Below are positions 41,789-54,945 of a stretch of 64,000 nt of DNA, one piece after another (positions within the stretch are counted from its first letter, which is position 1; the number at the start of each line of letters is the position of its first letter). Source of the stretch: an uncultured Pelagibacteraceae bacterium (GTDB lineage: Bacteria > Pseudomonadota > Alphaproteobacteria > Pelagibacterales > Pelagibacteraceae). The stretch spans positions 1 to 64,000 of the forward strand of contig CACEDG010000001.1 in assembly GCA_902558225.1 (NCBI GenBank), read 5' to 3'. The position numbers were made by a program, and so were the translations under genes. The notes beneath the pieces were generated by a model. The model was not told the origin of the DNA and did not search any database. It saw only the letters and a program-made list of their open reading frames with translations.

Positions 41789-44190
41789 AGATTACCTTTG
41801 ATTGGCTGAAAGATCATTTAAAGACAAACTTAAAAGAAAAAGATCTTTTAGAACATCTCACAAATATTGGATTAGAAGTAGAAAGTGTAGAAAGTCTTTC
41901 TGCTGATGTCGAATTATTTAAAATAGCAAAAATAATTAAAGTTGAAAAACACCCAAATGCAGATCTACTTAAAATTTGTGATGTAAATATTGGAAATAAA
42001 GATGTAAAGAAAGTCGTTTGTGGAGCTGAAAATGCGAGACAGGGATTAATTACTGTTTATGCACCTCCCAATGCAACCATTCCAAAAACGAAAACAAAGT
42101 TAACGGTGGCAAAAATTAGAGGTGTTACTTCTTATGGAATGCTTTGTTCTGAGTCTGAATTGAATTTATCAGATGAGAGTGAGGGGATTATCGAATTATC
42201 TTCAAAATTAGAAAAAAAAATTGGAGAGAGTTACTTTTCAAAATCAAAATCAAATTTAATTGATTTATCAATTACTCCTAATAGACCAGACTGTCTTGGT
42301 ATCAGAGGAATAGCTAGAGATCTTTCAGCATCAGGCTTTGGAAAATTAATAGATCAAAAAGAAAAAAAGTTAAATTCAAAAAAAAAACAAACTCTAAAAG
42401 TAAAAATAACTAAAGAAAAAGGTCAAGGATGTAGTGTTTTTGGAAGTTGTTTAATTACCAATGTTAAAAATACTGAAAGTCCTAAATGGCTAAAAAATAA
42501 ATTGATTTCAGTAGGTCAAAAACCAATTTCAGCAATAGTTGACATTACAAATTATGTTATGCTTGACATTAATCGTCCATTACATGCATACGACGCAGAC
42601 AAAATTGAAAAAGGAATAATAGTTCGTAACTCTAAATCAGGAGAAGAGTTTACTGCACTTGATAATAAAAAATATAAATTAGAAAAAGGTATGTGTGTTA
42701 TCAGTGATAATAAAGGAGTTTTAGGTTTAGGTGGAATTATTGGAGGAATAAGATCAAGCACAGAATTTGATACAAAAAATATATTATTAGAGGCGGCCTA
42801 CTTTGATCCTAGATCAATAAGAAACACAGCCAAAAAATTGAATCTTGATACTGATGCAAAGTTTAGATTTGAAAGAGGTATTGATCCTCTGTCTATCGAA
42901 CAGGGTCTTAACAAAGCAGCTAGACTAATTGAAGAAATTTGTGGTGGAGAAATTAGCAAAATGGATATTCAAAAAATTGAAATATTTAAATTAAAAAATA
43001 TATCATTTAAACCTGATCTGTTTGAAAAAATATCTGGGTTTAAAGTTTCTTTAAAAGAGATGGTTAAAATTTTAGAGGATCTAGGTTTTAAATGTAAAAA
43101 TGAAAAGAAAAATTTAAGATTAACTATTCCTTCATGGAGACCAGATATTTTGCAAGAAATTGATATCGTTGAGGAATTAGCAAGAATAAGTGGCTATAAT
43201 AAGATTAAAATTATAGATCCAATCAAAAAAAGAAAAAAACCTACTTTAAATAAATCTCAAAGATTATTCCATTTCTTGCAAAGATCAGTTGCATCAAAAG
43301 GTTATTTAGAGGCAATTACTTGGTCTTTTACAGATTCTAACTATAATAATCATTTTAAAGACTCAAAAAAAGAAATTAAGGTTGTAAACCCAATAAGTTC
43401 TGAGCTAGATGTTTTAAGAAATTCTATATTTTCAAATTTAGTTATGTATATGAATAAAAATCTTGATAGAGGTTTTAAAGATTTATCAATATTTGAAATA
43501 GGTCCTATTTTTACAGGTTCTAATCCAGGCGACCAAAATACAGTAGTTTGTGGATTGTCAGCAGGAAAAAAATCCAGATTATCATGGATTGAAAAAGAGA
43601 GAAATGTTGATGTTTTTGATGTTAAAAGAGATGTTATTCAAACTCTTGTTGAAGCTGGCTATAATTCTGATCAATTTTTTATTGATAACAAAACACCTAA
43701 TTACTACCACCCAGGTAAATCAGGCAGAATATTTTTGAATAGAGGAAAAGATCAAGTAGCAGCCTATTTTGGTGAAATTCATCCCAATATTTTAAAAAAA
43801 GTTGACCTTAAAACAGATGCCTTAGTCGGTTTTGAAATTTTTATAGATAATCTTAAACTACCTAATAAAACATTAAACGATCAAAAGACAAAATTTTCTT
43901 TTTCAGATTATCAAAAATCTGAGAGAGATTTTGCATTTATTGTAAATAAAGATGTAAATGCTCAGGATTTGATTAATGCTGTTTCAAGTGTGGATCGAGA
44001 TTTAGTAAGTAATATTAAGGTATTTGATGTCTATGAAGGGGATAATATTCCTGAAAATCAAAAATCAATTGCAATTAGTGTGACTATCCAATCATCTGAA
44101 AAAACATTAAACGAAACTGATTTAGAAAAAATTAATAATTCAATAATTCAAAGTGTTGAAAATAAAACAGGCGCTAAAATTCGATCTTAA
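41785..44190 (+). CDS. pheT: phenylalanyl-tRNA synthetase beta subunit
   Basis: An 801-residue protein with an N-terminal tRNA-binding OB domain ([19 protein letters not shown]), B3/B4 core with [22 protein letters not shown]5 domain, catalytic-like module and a C-terminal ferredoxin-fold anticodon-binding domain ([14 protein letters not shown] to [10 protein letters not shown]). Full length. It pairs with PheS as a heterotetramer. lepA starts 7 bases downstream. Confidence 0.95.
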   Translation: MKITFDWLKDHLKTNLKEKDLLEHLTNIGLEVESVESLSADVELFKIAKIIKVEKHPNADLLKICDVNIGNKDVKKVVCGAENARQGLITVYAPPNATIPKTKTKLTVAKIRGVTSYGMLCSESELNLSDESEGIIELSSKLEKKIGESYFSKSKSNLIDLSITPNRPDCLGIRGIARDLSASGFGKLIDQKEKKLNSKKKQTLKVKITKEKGQGCSVFGSCLITNVKNTESPKWLKNKLISVGQKPISAIVDITNYVMLDINRPLHAYDADKIEKGIIVRNSKSGEEFTALDNKKYKLEKGMCVISDNKGVLGLGGIIGGIRSSTEFDTKNILLEAAYFDPRSIRNTAKKLNLDTDAKFRFERGIDPLSIEQGLNKAARLIEEICGGEISKMDIQKIEIFKLKNISFKPDLFEKISGFKVSLKEMVKILEDLGFKCKNEKKNLRLTIPSWRPDILQEIDIVEELARISGYNKIKIIDPIKKRKKPTLNKSQRLFHFLQRSVASKGYLEAITWSFTDSNYNNHFKDSKKEIKVVNPISSELDVLRNSIFSNLVMYMNKNLDRGFKDLSIFEIGPIFTGSNPGDQNTVVCGLSAGKKSRLSWIEKERNVDVFDVKRDVIQTLVEAGYNSDQFFIDNKTPNYYHPGKSGRIFLNRGKDQVAAYFGEIHPNILKKVDLKTDALVGFEIFIDNLKLPNKTLNDQKTKFSFSDYQKSERDFAFIVNKDVNAQDLINAVSSVDRDLVSNIKVFDVYEGDNIPENQKSIAISVTIQSSEKTLNETDLEKINNSIIQSVENKTGAKIRS

Positions 44191-44197
44191 AATCTAA

Positions 44198-46006
44198 ATG
44201 AATACTATCGACAATATAAGAAACTTTTCCATTATTGCTCATATTGATCATGGTAAATCAACAATCGCAGATAGGATTATCCATAGATGTGGAGGTTTAA
44301 CAGAGAGGGAAATGAAAGCCCAAGTTTTAGATTCTATGGATATTGAGAGAGAAAGAGGAATAACAATTAAAGCCCAAACAGTAAAACTAAACTATAAGGC
44401 CAAAAATGGAAAAGAATATATATTAAATATAATAGATACCCCGGGGCATGTTGATTTTAGTTATGAGGTCAGTAGATCTCTTTATGCATGCGAAGGATCT
44501 ATTCTAATAGTTGATAGCACCCAGGGTGTTGAAGCACAAACATTAGCAAATGTCTATCAGGCTCTAGATATTAATCATGAAATAATTCCAGTTCTCAATA
44601 AAATTGATTTACCAGCATCAGATTTAGAGAGAACTAGTAAACAAATAGAGGATGTGATTGGGATTGATACTGAAAATGCAATTCCGTGTTCTGGAAAAAC
44701 AGGAGAAGGAATTGATGAGATATTAGAACAAATAATAAATCAATTACCTGGACCAAAAGGTAATTTAGATCAAGATTTAAAATGTTTATTGGTAGACAGT
44801 TGGTATGACACATACCTTGGAGTAGTAATACTAGTAAGAGTTATAAACGGTAAAATAACTAAAAATATGAAAATCAAAATGCTTTCAACTAATCAAGATT
44901 ATGTCATTGAAAAAGTTGGTGTATTCACACCTAAGCCTAAAGATGTAAATGAATTAAATGCTGGTGAGATTGGTTTTATTACTACTGGAATAAAAGTTTT
45001 ATCAGAAACAAAGGTTGGAGACACTATTTGTGATGCTTCAAAACCAATAATTGAGGCATTGCCGGGATTTAAGCCAAGCAAACCTGTTGTATTTTGTGGG
45101 CTATTTCCGGTTGATAGTTCCGAGTATCAAAAACTTAAAGATGGTTTGGCTAAATTACAATTAAATGATGCAAGTTTTTCATTTGAAGCTGAGTCCTCAT
45201 CAGCTTTAGGCTTAGGTTTTAGATGTGGTTTTTTAGGATTGCTTCATCTTGAAATAATTACAGAAAGACTTGAAAGAGAGTTTGATGTCAATCTACTTAC
45301 GACGACCCCTGGAGTTGTATATAAGGTGAATTTAAATAATAATAGTGTCGTTGACTTACAAAACCCATCAAGTCTTCCGGATCCAACTTACATTAAATTT
45401 ATTGAGGAACCATGGATAAAAGCTACGGTAATAACACCTGATCAATATTTGGGATCAATCATAAAATTATGCCAAGATAAAAGAGGTATTCAAACAAATT
45501 TGAGTTATTCAGGGAATAGGGCTGTATTAAATTATGAACTCCCTTTAAATGAGGTAGTTTTTGATTTTAACGATCGTATAAAATCAATGACAAGTGGTTA
45601 TGCAAGTTTTGATTATGAAATTATCGGATACAGAGAGGGAGATTTAGTCAAACTTGGAATACTAGTAAATGGTGAGCCAGTTGATGCCCTTGCAATGATG
45701 ATACATAAAGATTTTGCACAACGTACTGGAAGAGAAGTATGTGAAAAATTAAAGGATTTGATACCAAGACATAACTTTATGATACCAGTGCAAGCAGCTA
45801 TAGGTGGAAAAATTATCGCTAGAGAGACGATAAAAGGTTTTAAAAAAGATGTGTTAACAAAAATACACGGTGGTGGAGCTACTGACAGAAAAAGAAAACT
45901 TTTAGAAAAACAAAAAAAAGGTAAAGCTAGATCTAAACAATTTGGAAGGGTAGAAATTCCCCAAGAAGCATTTATTGGTGTTCTTAAAATTTCAAAAGAA
46001 AAATAG
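44198..46006 (+). CDS. lepA: elongation factor 4 (LepA)
   Basis: A 602-residue translational GTPase: [15 protein letters not shown] (G1), [10 protein letters not shown] (G2), [12 protein letters not shown] (G3), NKIDLP (G4). The LepA-specific C-terminal domain ends with [40 protein letters not shown]. It promotes back-translocation or ribosome biogenesis. tRNA-Ser begins 3 bases after the stop. Confidence 0.95.
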   Translation: MNTIDNIRNFSIIAHIDHGKSTIADRIIHRCGGLTEREMKAQVLDSMDIERERGITIKAQTVKLNYKAKNGKEYILNIIDTPGHVDFSYEVSRSLYACEGSILIVDSTQGVEAQTLANVYQALDINHEIIPVLNKIDLPASDLERTSKQIEDVIGIDTENAIPCSGKTGEGIDEILEQIINQLPGPKGNLDQDLKCLLVDSWYDTYLGVVILVRVINGKITKNMKIKMLSTNQDYVIEKVGVFTPKPKDVNELNAGEIGFITTGIKVLSETKVGDTICDASKPIIEALPGFKPSKPVVFCGLFPVDSSEYQKLKDGLAKLQLNDASFSFEAESSSALGLGFRCGFLGLLHLEIITERLEREFDVNLLTTTPGVVYKVNLNNNSVVDLQNPSSLPDPTYIKFIEEPWIKATVITPDQYLGSIIKLCQDKRGIQTNLSYSGNRAVLNYELPLNEVVFDFNDRIKSMTSGYASFDYEIIGYREGDLVKLGILVNGEPVDALAMMIHKDFAQRTGREVCEKLKDLIPRHNFMIPVQAAIGGKIIARETIKGFKKDVLTKIHGGGATDRKRKLLEKQKKGKARSKQFGRVEIPQEAFIGVLKISKEK

Positions 46007-46008
46007 TT

Positions 46009-46098
46009 GGAGAGGTGGCCGAGTGGTTGAAGGCGCACGCTTGGAAAGCGTGTAAAGGGGAAACTCTTTCATGGGTTCGAATCCCATTCTCTCCGCCA
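46009..46098 (+). tRNA. tRNA-Ser(GGA)
   Basis: A 90-base class II tRNA with acceptor GGAGAGG/TCTCTCC (G-U at the last pair), anticodon stem CACGC/GCGTG with loop TTGGAAA (anticodon GGA), a long variable arm, T arm TGGGTTCGAATCCCA, discriminator G73 as expected for serine, and encoded CCA. Reads UCC and UCU. Confidence 0.95.
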
Positions 46099-46209
46099 TG
46101 AAATAAGCCTTATTTTTCAAGCATAATATGTGCATTTTAGTTTTTTTTATGGAAGATAAATCAGCAATTTTTTTAAAAAATGTTATAATTTAATTTTTCC
46201 GATAAATAA

Positions 46210-48270
<2,061 letters not shown>

Positions 48271-48272
48271 TA

Positions 48273-49541
48273 ATGAAGTTTTTTGAGACTTCTAAATATT
48301 ATACTCTTAAAAAATCTACTTATATAACTCTTCGATGGATTGGAATAATTGGCCAATTAGTTTCTATTAATCTTGTTTATTTTTATTTTGGTTTTGATTT
48401 TGATTTTATTTACTCTATTTTAATTGTTTGTATTGGTATTATAAGTAATTTATATTTAATTTTCATTTATCAAAAAACTCAGCTCTCTGACAGATCTGCA
48501 TTGCTTTTTTTATTAATTGATATTTTTCAATTAGGGTTCTTGATTTATTTGACAGGTGGGGTTGTTAATCCTTTTGTAATTTTTTTGATAATACCAAGTG
48601 TTTTTGCATCGTCAAATTTGGGGTTAAGAACAAATTTATTACTAGTTTCTACAACGACGATTGTGATTATATTTTTAACTTTTTTTTCTAAAGAGCTACC
48701 AAAACCTTTGAGTGATCATTTTCATGTTGATCAATATTATTATTATTCAATACCAGTGGCCCTAATTATTGCGCTGATATTTCTAAATTATTTTGCAATT
48801 ATTTTCGGTTCAGAATCTCGATTAAGAAAAGAAGCTCTTAACAAAATGGAGGAAGTAATGGCAAAAGAACACGAGATGCTATCACTAGGTGGTCAAGCGG
48901 CAGCGGCAGCTCATTCATTAGGCACACCTCTTTCAACTATAAAAATCATATCTCAAGAACTCAAATATCAGCTAAAGGATCAAAAAGAGGTTATTCAGGA
49001 TATTGAATTATTATCTAGCCAAGTCGAAAGATGTAATCAAATTCTAAAAAGATTATCATTAAACCCCAATGAAGAAGACGATTTCATAGATGAAGATTTG
49101 ACGATGAAGGATTATCTAAAAGAAATTGTGTCTAATTTTAAAGAAACAAGTAACAAAAACTTTGTTTTAAATTTTGATCAAGATTCAAATCCAAAAAAAA
49201 TTACCAAATCGATAGAGATAGTTTATGGGTTAAGAAATTTTATTGGAAATGCAAATAAATATTGCTCAAAAAATATATTCATTAATTTAAAAAGTGACAA
49301 TGAAATTACGGAAATTACAATTGAAGATGATGGTGATGGTTATCCAAGTGATATTTTATCAAAAATTGGAGAGCCTTACTTAAAATCATCTGATAAAAAA
49401 AGTGGATTAGGTTTAGGATTATTTATAGGAAAGACTTTACTAGAAAAAAATTTTGCTACAGTTAATTGTTGGAATTCTCAAACAAGAAGTGGTGCCGAGG
49501 TGACTATAAGATGGAAAAATAAGGATTTGTTTAATCTTTAA
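48273..49541 (+). CDS. regB: RegB/PrrB-type redox sensor histidine kinase
   Basis: A 422-residue membrane kinase. Six hydrophobic helices span residues 15-185; TGGVVNPF lies between helices and matches the quinone-binding GGxxNPF motif of RegB. The H box is [16 protein letters not shown] (His near 215), and the redox Cys is kept in [14 protein letters not shown] and G boxes ([21 protein letters not shown]) end it. RegB senses the quinone pool and phosphorylates RegA, which is not in this window. It converges with cobT, overlapping by 4 bases. Confidence 0.88.
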   Translation: MKFFETSKYYTLKKSTYITLRWIGIIGQLVSINLVYFYFGFDFDFIYSILIVCIGIISNLYLIFIYQKTQLSDRSALLFLLIDIFQLGFLIYLTGGVVNPFVIFLIIPSVFASSNLGLRTNLLLVSTTTIVIIFLTFFSKELPKPLSDHFHVDQYYYYSIPVALIIALIFLNYFAIIFGSESRLRKEALNKMEEVMAKEHEMLSLGGQAAAAAHSLGTPLSTIKIISQELKYQLKDQKEVIQDIELLSSQVERCNQILKRLSLNPNEEDDFIDEDLTMKDYLKEIVSNFKETSNKNFVLNFDQDSNPKKITKSIEIVYGLRNFIGNANKYCSKNIFINLKSDNEITEITIEDDGDGYPSDILSKIGEPYLKSSDKKSGLGLGLFIGKTLLEKNFATVNCWNSQTRSGAEVTIRWKNKDLFNL

Positions 49542-51340
49542 TGTAAATTTTTTTTATTCTTAAAAAGATTACTTAATTGAGAAATCATAACATCACCTAA
49601 ATCATTAACATCAGTAATTTTAATAGCTCGATTATAGTATCTGGAAACATCATGACCAATACCAATAGCTAAAATTTCAGTTTCTGTCTTATCCTCAATA
49701 AATTTAACTGTCCTTTTAAGGTGTTTTTCCAAAAAATCTCCAGAATTTACAGATAATGTTGAGTCATCAACTGGCGCACCATCAGAAATTACCATAAGAA
49801 TTTTTCGCTCCTCTTTCCTTCTTTTCAATCTACTGAACGCCCAGGATATGGCTTCTCCATCGATATTTTCTTTTAATAATCCTTCTTTAAGCATTAAACC
49901 CAAATTATTTTTTGCTTGTCTCCAATGAGTATCAGCACTCTTATAAATAATATGTCTTAAATCATTAAGTCTACCTGGATTTTTAGGCTTACTTTTTTTG
50001 CTCCAAAATTCTCTACTTTGACCACCCTTCCAATTTTTTGTAGTAAAACCTAATATTTCAACTTTAACTGAGCATCTCTCAAGAGTTCTAGATAAAATAT
50101 CAGCACAAATTGCTGCAATCGTGATTGGTCTACCTCTCATAGAACCTGAGTTGTCAATTAATAAAGTTACAATGGTATCTTTAAATTCTAAATCTTTTTC
50201 TCTTTTAAAAGACAAAGAGTTATAAGGGTCCATTATAATTCTTGGTAATTTTGAACTATCTAATAAACCTTCCTCCAAATCAAATTCCCATGCCCTGTTT
50301 TGCTTTGCCAATAATTGTCTTTGAAGTTTATTCGCTAGTTTTGTGATAACATCTTGAAAACCAACTAATTGTTGATCCAATGTTTTTCTTAATTTTGAAG
50401 CTTCATCAGAATTTTCTAAATTTTCAGCTTTAGTAATCTCATCAAATTGATTTGTAAAGATTTTATACTCCAAATCTAAATTTTCTAAATTTTGCTTTTG
50501 AATTATTTGATCATTTGTTAGGTTTTCAGAATCAGCATCAATGAGTTGTTCATCAAGTTTATATTCATCTATATCATAGTCCGATTCCATCGTAGCTTCA
50601 GTTTGATCCTGTAAATGCTGATCTTTATCGTCATCGTTTTCGCTATTTTGATCGTCATTTGATGGATTATCTTGGCCTTGTTTACTATTCTCTTCTTTAC
50701 TTTCATCAGCCTCATCAGTTTGAAATATATCCATTTCTTGAAGTATTTCTGAAAATTTAGATGAATATTTTTGTTGATATTCTAAATTCTCCTTTAAAAA
50801 ATCAAAATGTTCATCAATTGCTTGATCAAAATCTTTTTCCCAAAAATTAAGCATATTAGCTGTTAATGAATTTAGTTTGATATTATGAAATTTTTTAAGC
50901 ATGTATAATTCAAAGGCCTCTGTTATGGGAACATCATCTTTACTTTTAATTTGGTCTTTTCTTTTTGAATTGATCATTTGATAGTAATTTTCATCCATAT
51001 TTTTTGCTATTCCTTTAAGCATTTTTCTTCCCAATAATTCATATCTAATTTTTTCTGCAATAGAGTAAAGTGACCTACAGGATGTTTTTAAAGGTAAGTT
51101 TTGATTAAAAACTTTTTCATCAGAAAACTTTTTTTTTAATGCTGACGCATCTGACTCTGCTCTAGCCTTGATAAAATCATTTTTAGAATTTAAATCATTA
51201 ATTTCAAAAGATTGAGAGCTTTTTTCTTTTTTGTTATTTTCTTTATGATCATTGATTTTAATGTCATCAGAAATCACTTTAATTGTTGAGGTTAAAGCTT
51301 GTTTAAGTTTTTCTTTGAAATTGGTTTCCTTATTATTCAT
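49538..51340 (-). CDS. cobT: CobT-like VWA protein (cobaltochelatase subunit family)
   Basis: A 600-residue protein with a helical N-terminal half, a highly acidic Asp/Glu/Asn/Gln stretch (about residues 205-275), and a C-terminal von Willebrand A domain with MIDAS motif DNSGSMRG near residue 397. This is the CobT layout; with CobS it forms the AAA+/VWA chaperone of aerobic cobaltochelatase. No cobN is seen here. It directly follows cobS with no gap. Confidence 0.9.
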   Translation of the reverse strand: MNNKETNFKEKLKQALTSTIKVISDDIKINDHKENNKKEKSSQSFEINDLNSKNDFIKARAESDASALKKKFSDEKVFNQNLPLKTSCRSLYSIAEKIRYELLGRKMLKGIAKNMDENYYQMINSKRKDQIKSKDDVPITEAFELYMLKKFHNIKLNSLTANMLNFWEKDFDQAIDEHFDFLKENLEYQQKYSSKFSEILQEMDIFQTDEADESKEENSKQGQDNPSNDDQNSENDDDKDQHLQDQTEATMESDYDIDEYKLDEQLIDADSENLTNDQIIQKQNLENLDLEYKIFTNQFDEITKAENLENSDEASKLRKTLDQQLVGFQDVITKLANKLQRQLLAKQNRAWEFDLEEGLLDSSKLPRIIMDPYNSLSFKREKDLEFKDTIVTLLIDNSGSMRGRPITIAAICADILSRTLERCSVKVEILGFTTKNWKGGQSREFWSKKSKPKNPGRLNDLRHIIYKSADTHWRQAKNNLGLMLKEGLLKENIDGEAISWAFSRLKRRKEERKILMVISDGAPVDDSTLSVNSGDFLEKHLKRTVKFIEDKTETEILAIGIGHDVSRYYNRAIKITDVNDLGDVMISQLSNLFKNKKNLH

Positions 51341-52315
51341 TTAGATTTGAATATTTGCAAGAGACTCAGGTAATTCTTCTCCAAAACATCTTTGGTAATA
51401 TTCAGCAATTATATTTTTTTCAATATCATCACATTTATTCAAAAATGTTACTCTAAATGCATAACCTGTATCTTTAAATATTTCTGTGTTTTCAGCCCAA
51501 TGCAAAACAGTTCTTGGACTCATCACTGTGGATATATCTCCAGCTATAAATCCTTTTCTAGTTAATGTTGCGACCTTAATCATATTAGAAACTTTTTCTT
51601 TGCCTTTTGTATTATTCAACTCTTTATTTTTTGCTAAAATAATCTCCATTTCTTTTTCTAGGCTAAGATAGTTTAAAGTTGTAACAATATTCCATCTATC
51701 CATTTGGGCTTGATTTATTTGTTGTGTGCCATGATAAAGTCCTGTTGTATCGCCTAATCCTACAGTATTTGAAGTAGCAAATAGTCTAAAAAATTTATTT
51801 TGTTTAATTACTTTATTTTTATCAAGTAGTGTAAAATTTCCTTCAGCTTCTAACACTTTTTGTATTACAAACATCACATCTGGACGCCCGGCGTCGAGCT
51901 CGTCAAAAATTAATGCCACAGGATTTTGAAGAGACCACGGTAAAATACCTTCATTAAATTGAGTAACTTGTTTTCCATCCTTTAATACTATCGCATCTTT
52001 TCCAATCAAATCTATTCTACTTATGTGACTGTCTAAATTTACCCGTATACAAGGCCAATTTAATCTTGCAGCAATTTGTTCTATGTGGGTAGATTTTCCT
52101 GTGCCGTGATAACCTTGAACTAAAACTCTTTTATTAAAAGCAAAACCTGAGATAATTGCCAAAGTAGTATCTCGATCAAATTTATAATTTTTATCTATTT
52201 CTGGCACATACTCACTTTTTTTTGAAAAAGCACCTACTTCCATATCAGAATCGATCCCAAAAGTATTTTTGAGTGATACCTTTATATCCGGTTGAATATT
52301 TAGATTAGGTGTCAA
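51341..52315 (-). CDS. cobS: CobS-like AAA+ ATPase (MoxR family)
   Basis: A 324-residue AAA+ protein with Walker [17 protein letters not shown] near residue 69, Walker [15 protein letters not shown] and a sensor [21 protein letters not shown]. It fits CobS at normal length. Its start overlaps the DnaJ-like gene's end by 11 bases, and it is followed immediately by cobT, the conserved alphaproteobacterial order. Confidence 0.92.
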   Translation of the reverse strand: MTPNLNIQPDIKVSLKNTFGIDSDMEVGAFSKKSEYVPEIDKNYKFDRDTTLAIISGFAFNKRVLVQGYHGTGKSTHIEQIAARLNWPCIRVNLDSHISRIDLIGKDAIVLKDGKQVTQFNEGILPWSLQNPVALIFDELDAGRPDVMFVIQKVLEAEGNFTLLDKNKVIKQNKFFRLFATSNTVGLGDTTGLYHGTQQINQAQMDRWNIVTTLNYLSLEKEMEIILAKNKELNNTKGKEKVSNMIKVATLTRKGFIAGDISTVMSPRTVLHWAENTEIFKDTGYAFRVTFLNKCDDIEKNIIAEYYQRCFGEELPESLANIQI

Positions 52316-52832
52316 TTTTTTTCCTATAAGTGTTTTTTAGTTGAGTGTAAGCCAAAGTTATTAATTTTAGTTTTTCTTCATATTTTTTATTTCCAGAATT
52401 CATATCAGGGTGAAATTTTTTGACAAGTACTTTGAATTTTTCTTGAATTTTTTGCCATTTTAAACCAACTGTAATACCCAGAATACTAAAAGCTTTAATA
52501 TCATTATTATCAAATTTAAATTGACGCATATGATTAAATTCACTTTTAAATTTCTCATTATCTAATTCATCTTTTAAAGTATTGTTCCATAAAACTTTGA
52601 AAAAGTTATCTGAGGAGCTAAAACTTTGAGTTGGTTTATGCCAAATCATGTCTGACTTTAAAAAATTCATAACTTGCTCGTCATTCATACCAGAAAAATA
52701 ATTCCAATTTTTATTGAATTCTTTCACATGCTTTAAACATAACATTCTATATTTTTTACTATTATCTTTCTCTACAGGTGCTTTATATTCACCAATTTCT
52801 GCACAATTGTTCCAATCACATATATTTTTCAT
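52305..52832 (-). CDS. J-domain (DnaJ-like) protein
   Basis: A 175-residue protein with a C-terminal J domain: [50 protein letters not shown] includes the HPD tripeptide that stimulates DnaK ATPase. The N-terminal part has CDWNNC and CLKH, conserved in the family paired with cobS in alphaproteobacteria. It probably recruits DnaK to CobS/CobT or another client. Confidence 0.85.
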   Translation of the reverse strand: MKNICDWNNCAEIGEYKAPVEKDNSKKYRMLCLKHVKEFNKNWNYFSGMNDEQVMNFLKSDMIWHKPTQSFSSSDNFFKVLWNNTLKDELDNEKFKSEFNHMRQFKFDNNDIKAFSILGITVGLKWQKIQEKFKVLVKKFHPDMNSGNKKYEEKLKLITLAYTQLKNTYRKKIDT

Positions 52833-52853
52833 GATATAATATAGTCTTTATAT

Positions 52854-53114
52854 ATGAATATTAATGAACTAATTGCAATTGTTAAAAAAAAACTTTGTGA
52901 GAAAATTATCATAGAAAAAATTAACATTGAAGATAAGTCTTTTTTACATAAAAATCATAGAGGAAACGAGATTGGTAAATTTCATTTAAAAATACATATT
53001 CAATCTAAAGAATTAAAAAAAATGAGTAAAATTGATAGTAACAAAAAAATTTATAAAACGTTAGATTATGAAATTAAAAATTATATTCATTCCTTACAAT
53101 TACTAATTGATTAG
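52854..53114 (+). CDS. BolA-family protein
   Basis: An 86-residue protein with an alpha-beta core, KNHRGNEIGKFHLKIHIQSKEL and a final helix, matching the BolA fold with the conserved H..FHL segment. BolA proteins pair with monothiol glutaredoxins in iron-sulfur trafficking or bind DNA. It starts 21 bases from the divergent J-domain gene and overlaps the end of aroB by 12 bases. Confidence 0.8.
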   Translation: MNINELIAIVKKKLCEKIIIEKINIEDKSFLHKNHRGNEIGKFHLKIHIQSKELKKMSKIDSNKKIYKTLDYEIKNYIHSLQLLID

Positions 53115-54209
53115 CTCTTCTTTGAGAAAACTTTTAAGTTTATCTTTTTTAAATTTTTTATCTATAATTGGCAAACCAATTCTTTTTAGTAAAATCAAAT
53201 TAATTTTTTCAGAACTGTTTTTTTTATCTTTAAGCATGAATGATATAATTTTATCTAGATGTTTAATTGAAAAGTATTTTTTTAAATTATTTGGGAGTTT
53301 TGAAGTAATCATATGATTTAATATTGATGAATAGTCATTATTATTTACATAATTATTTTTTTTACTAAATTTTAGAGCAGTATTCATTCCTAGAAGGACT
53401 GCTTCTCCATGATTTAATTTATTTGAGTAGCCCATTGTTGCTTCATATGCATGGGCGAAAGTATGTCCAAAATTCAGAACTTTTCTTAAATTTTTTTCTT
53501 TTTCATCCTTCTCAACTACTTTTTTTTTTATTTTACAACTTTCAAATATTGCTTTTTCAATATATGGAGATTGTAATCTTAAAATTTTTGATAGGTTTTT
53601 TGTTAAAAAATTATAAAAAATTTTGTTTGAAATTAGTGAATGTTTTAATATTTCTGCATAGCCACATATAATCTCTCTTTTAGGTAACGATTTCAAAAAA
53701 TTTTTTTCACTTATAACTAATTCAGGCTGATAAAAACTTCCAATTAAATTTTTTCCGTAATGAGTGTTTATTCCTGTTTTTCCTCCAATTGAAGAGTCTA
53801 CTTGTGATAATAGTGTGGTAGGTATGTTGATGAATTTCATTCCACGTTTAAAAAGGCTCGCTACAAATCCAACTATATCACCCGTGATACCTCCTCCAAT
53901 AGCAATCAAACAATCTTGTCGTGTAAAATTATTTTTTAATAAAACTTCTAAAATATAATCAACTGTTTTTTGGCTCTTATTTTTTTCATTTGCATTTATA
54001 AATAAAAAAAATTTACCTTTTTTTTTTAAGACTTTTCTTAATATAGAAATTTGTTTTTTCGGAACATTTTTATCAATCACAAATAAACATTTTTTGAAAT
54101 TAATTGAGTTCGCTTTTAATATTGTGTCTATTTTAGAAATTAAATTTTGGCCAATTAATATGGAATACTTATTTTGACCTGTGTTTATTTTAAGATTTAT
54201 TGTCTTCAT
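53103..54209 (-). CDS. aroB: 3-dehydroquinate synthase
   Basis: A 368-residue enzyme with the NAD-binding GGGITGDIVGFVASLFKRG and IPTTLLSQVDSSIGGKTGIN near residues 100-150, and LNFGHTFAHAYEA for metal binding. Second step of the shikimate pathway. The start overlaps aroK by 20 bases, the usual aroK-aroB coupling. Confidence 0.94.
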   Translation of the reverse strand: MKTINLKINTGQNKYSILIGQNLISKIDTILKANSINFKKCLFVIDKNVPKKQISILRKVLKKKGKFFLFINANEKNKSQKTVDYILEVLLKNNFTRQDCLIAIGGGITGDIVGFVASLFKRGMKFINIPTTLLSQVDSSIGGKTGINTHYGKNLIGSFYQPELVISEKNFLKSLPKREIICGYAEILKHSLISNKIFYNFLTKNLSKILRLQSPYIEKAIFESCKIKKKVVEKDEKEKNLRKVLNFGHTFAHAYEATMGYSNKLNHGEAVLLGMNTALKFSKKNNYVNNNDYSSILNHMITSKLPNNLKKYFSIKHLDKIISFMLKDKKNSSEKINLILLKRIGLPIIDKKFKKDKLKSFLKEELIN

Positions 54210-54708
54210 ATATTTTTATAATTTTGTTAATTATCTCACTTTTGGTTAAATTATCACAATCTATTTTATATAATGCTTTTGAATAAATATTAGATCGTTT
54301 TTTAATCAAGTCTAACAATTCCTCTTTTGTAGAATTTATAGCCATTGGTCTTTTAACACTATTTTTTATTCTTTGAATTAAGACTTTATTGTTTAACTTT
54401 AACCAAAAAGAAATATGATTTTCTAAAACTTCTTTTCTGATATTCTTATTTATAAATGCCCCACCACCTAGAGCCAATACTATTCCTTTTTTTTTTAAGA
54501 GATTTAGGGTTGTTTTTTCCTCTAACTCTCTAAAGTATTTCTCACCTTCTTTTTCAAATATTTTTGATATTCTCATACCAGTGTTTTTTTCTATTTGTTC
54601 ATCTGTATCAAAAAAATTTAGATTTTGTTTTTTTGAAAGTAATTTACCAATAGTGGTCTTGCCGGAGCCCATCATACCTAAAAAAACAATATTTCCTTTT
54701 GATTCCAT
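54190..54708 (-). CDS. aroK: shikimate kinase
   Basis: A 172-residue kinase from the ATG at 54708 (an in-frame ATG at 54771 would add 21 residues without similarity). P-loop GMMGSGKTTIGK, shikimate-binding FFDTDEQIEKNTG and LALGGGAFINK, and the lid RPMA are present. It phosphorylates shikimate; first gene of the aroK-aroB pair. Confidence 0.93.
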   Translation of the reverse strand: MESKGNIVFLGMMGSGKTTIGKLLSKKQNLNFFDTDEQIEKNTGMRISKIFEKEGEKYFRELEEKTTLNLLKKKGIVLALGGGAFINKNIRKEVLENHISFWLKLNNKVLIQRIKNSVKRPMAINSTKEELLDLIKKRSNIYSKALYKIDCDNLTKSEIINKIIKIYEDNKS

Positions 54709-54765
54709 AAGTTTCTTTATTGAAAAAACACAAATATGTCTTAATTTGAAACTAACTAAAACTAT

Positions 54766-54945
54766 ATGCAATTTATTAAAAAAACAAGTTCAACAAGAAG
54801 TTTTGTGGGCCTTATCATAAAATTACTTGTTGCTTCATTCATAGTTTTAGGAATTGTTTTTTTTCTAAATAAAATCGATTTTCCAGCACCAAAAAAAGAT
54901 ATAGAAAAAATAATTCCAAATGAAAATTTTAAAATCGTTAAATAA
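54766..54945 (+). CDS. small single-span membrane protein, 59 residues
   Basis: Basic start MQFIKKTSSTRSF, one hydrophobic helix (about residues 14-33) and a charged periplasmic tail rich in Lys and Pro. The frame overlaps the next gene's start by 26 bases, which is tolerable in this compact genome. Similar tiny genes occur upstream of such exported proteins, but I cannot name a family. Confidence 0.5.
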   Translation: MQFIKKTSSTRSFVGLIIKLLVASFIVLGIVFFLNKIDFPAPKKDIEKIIPNENFKIVK

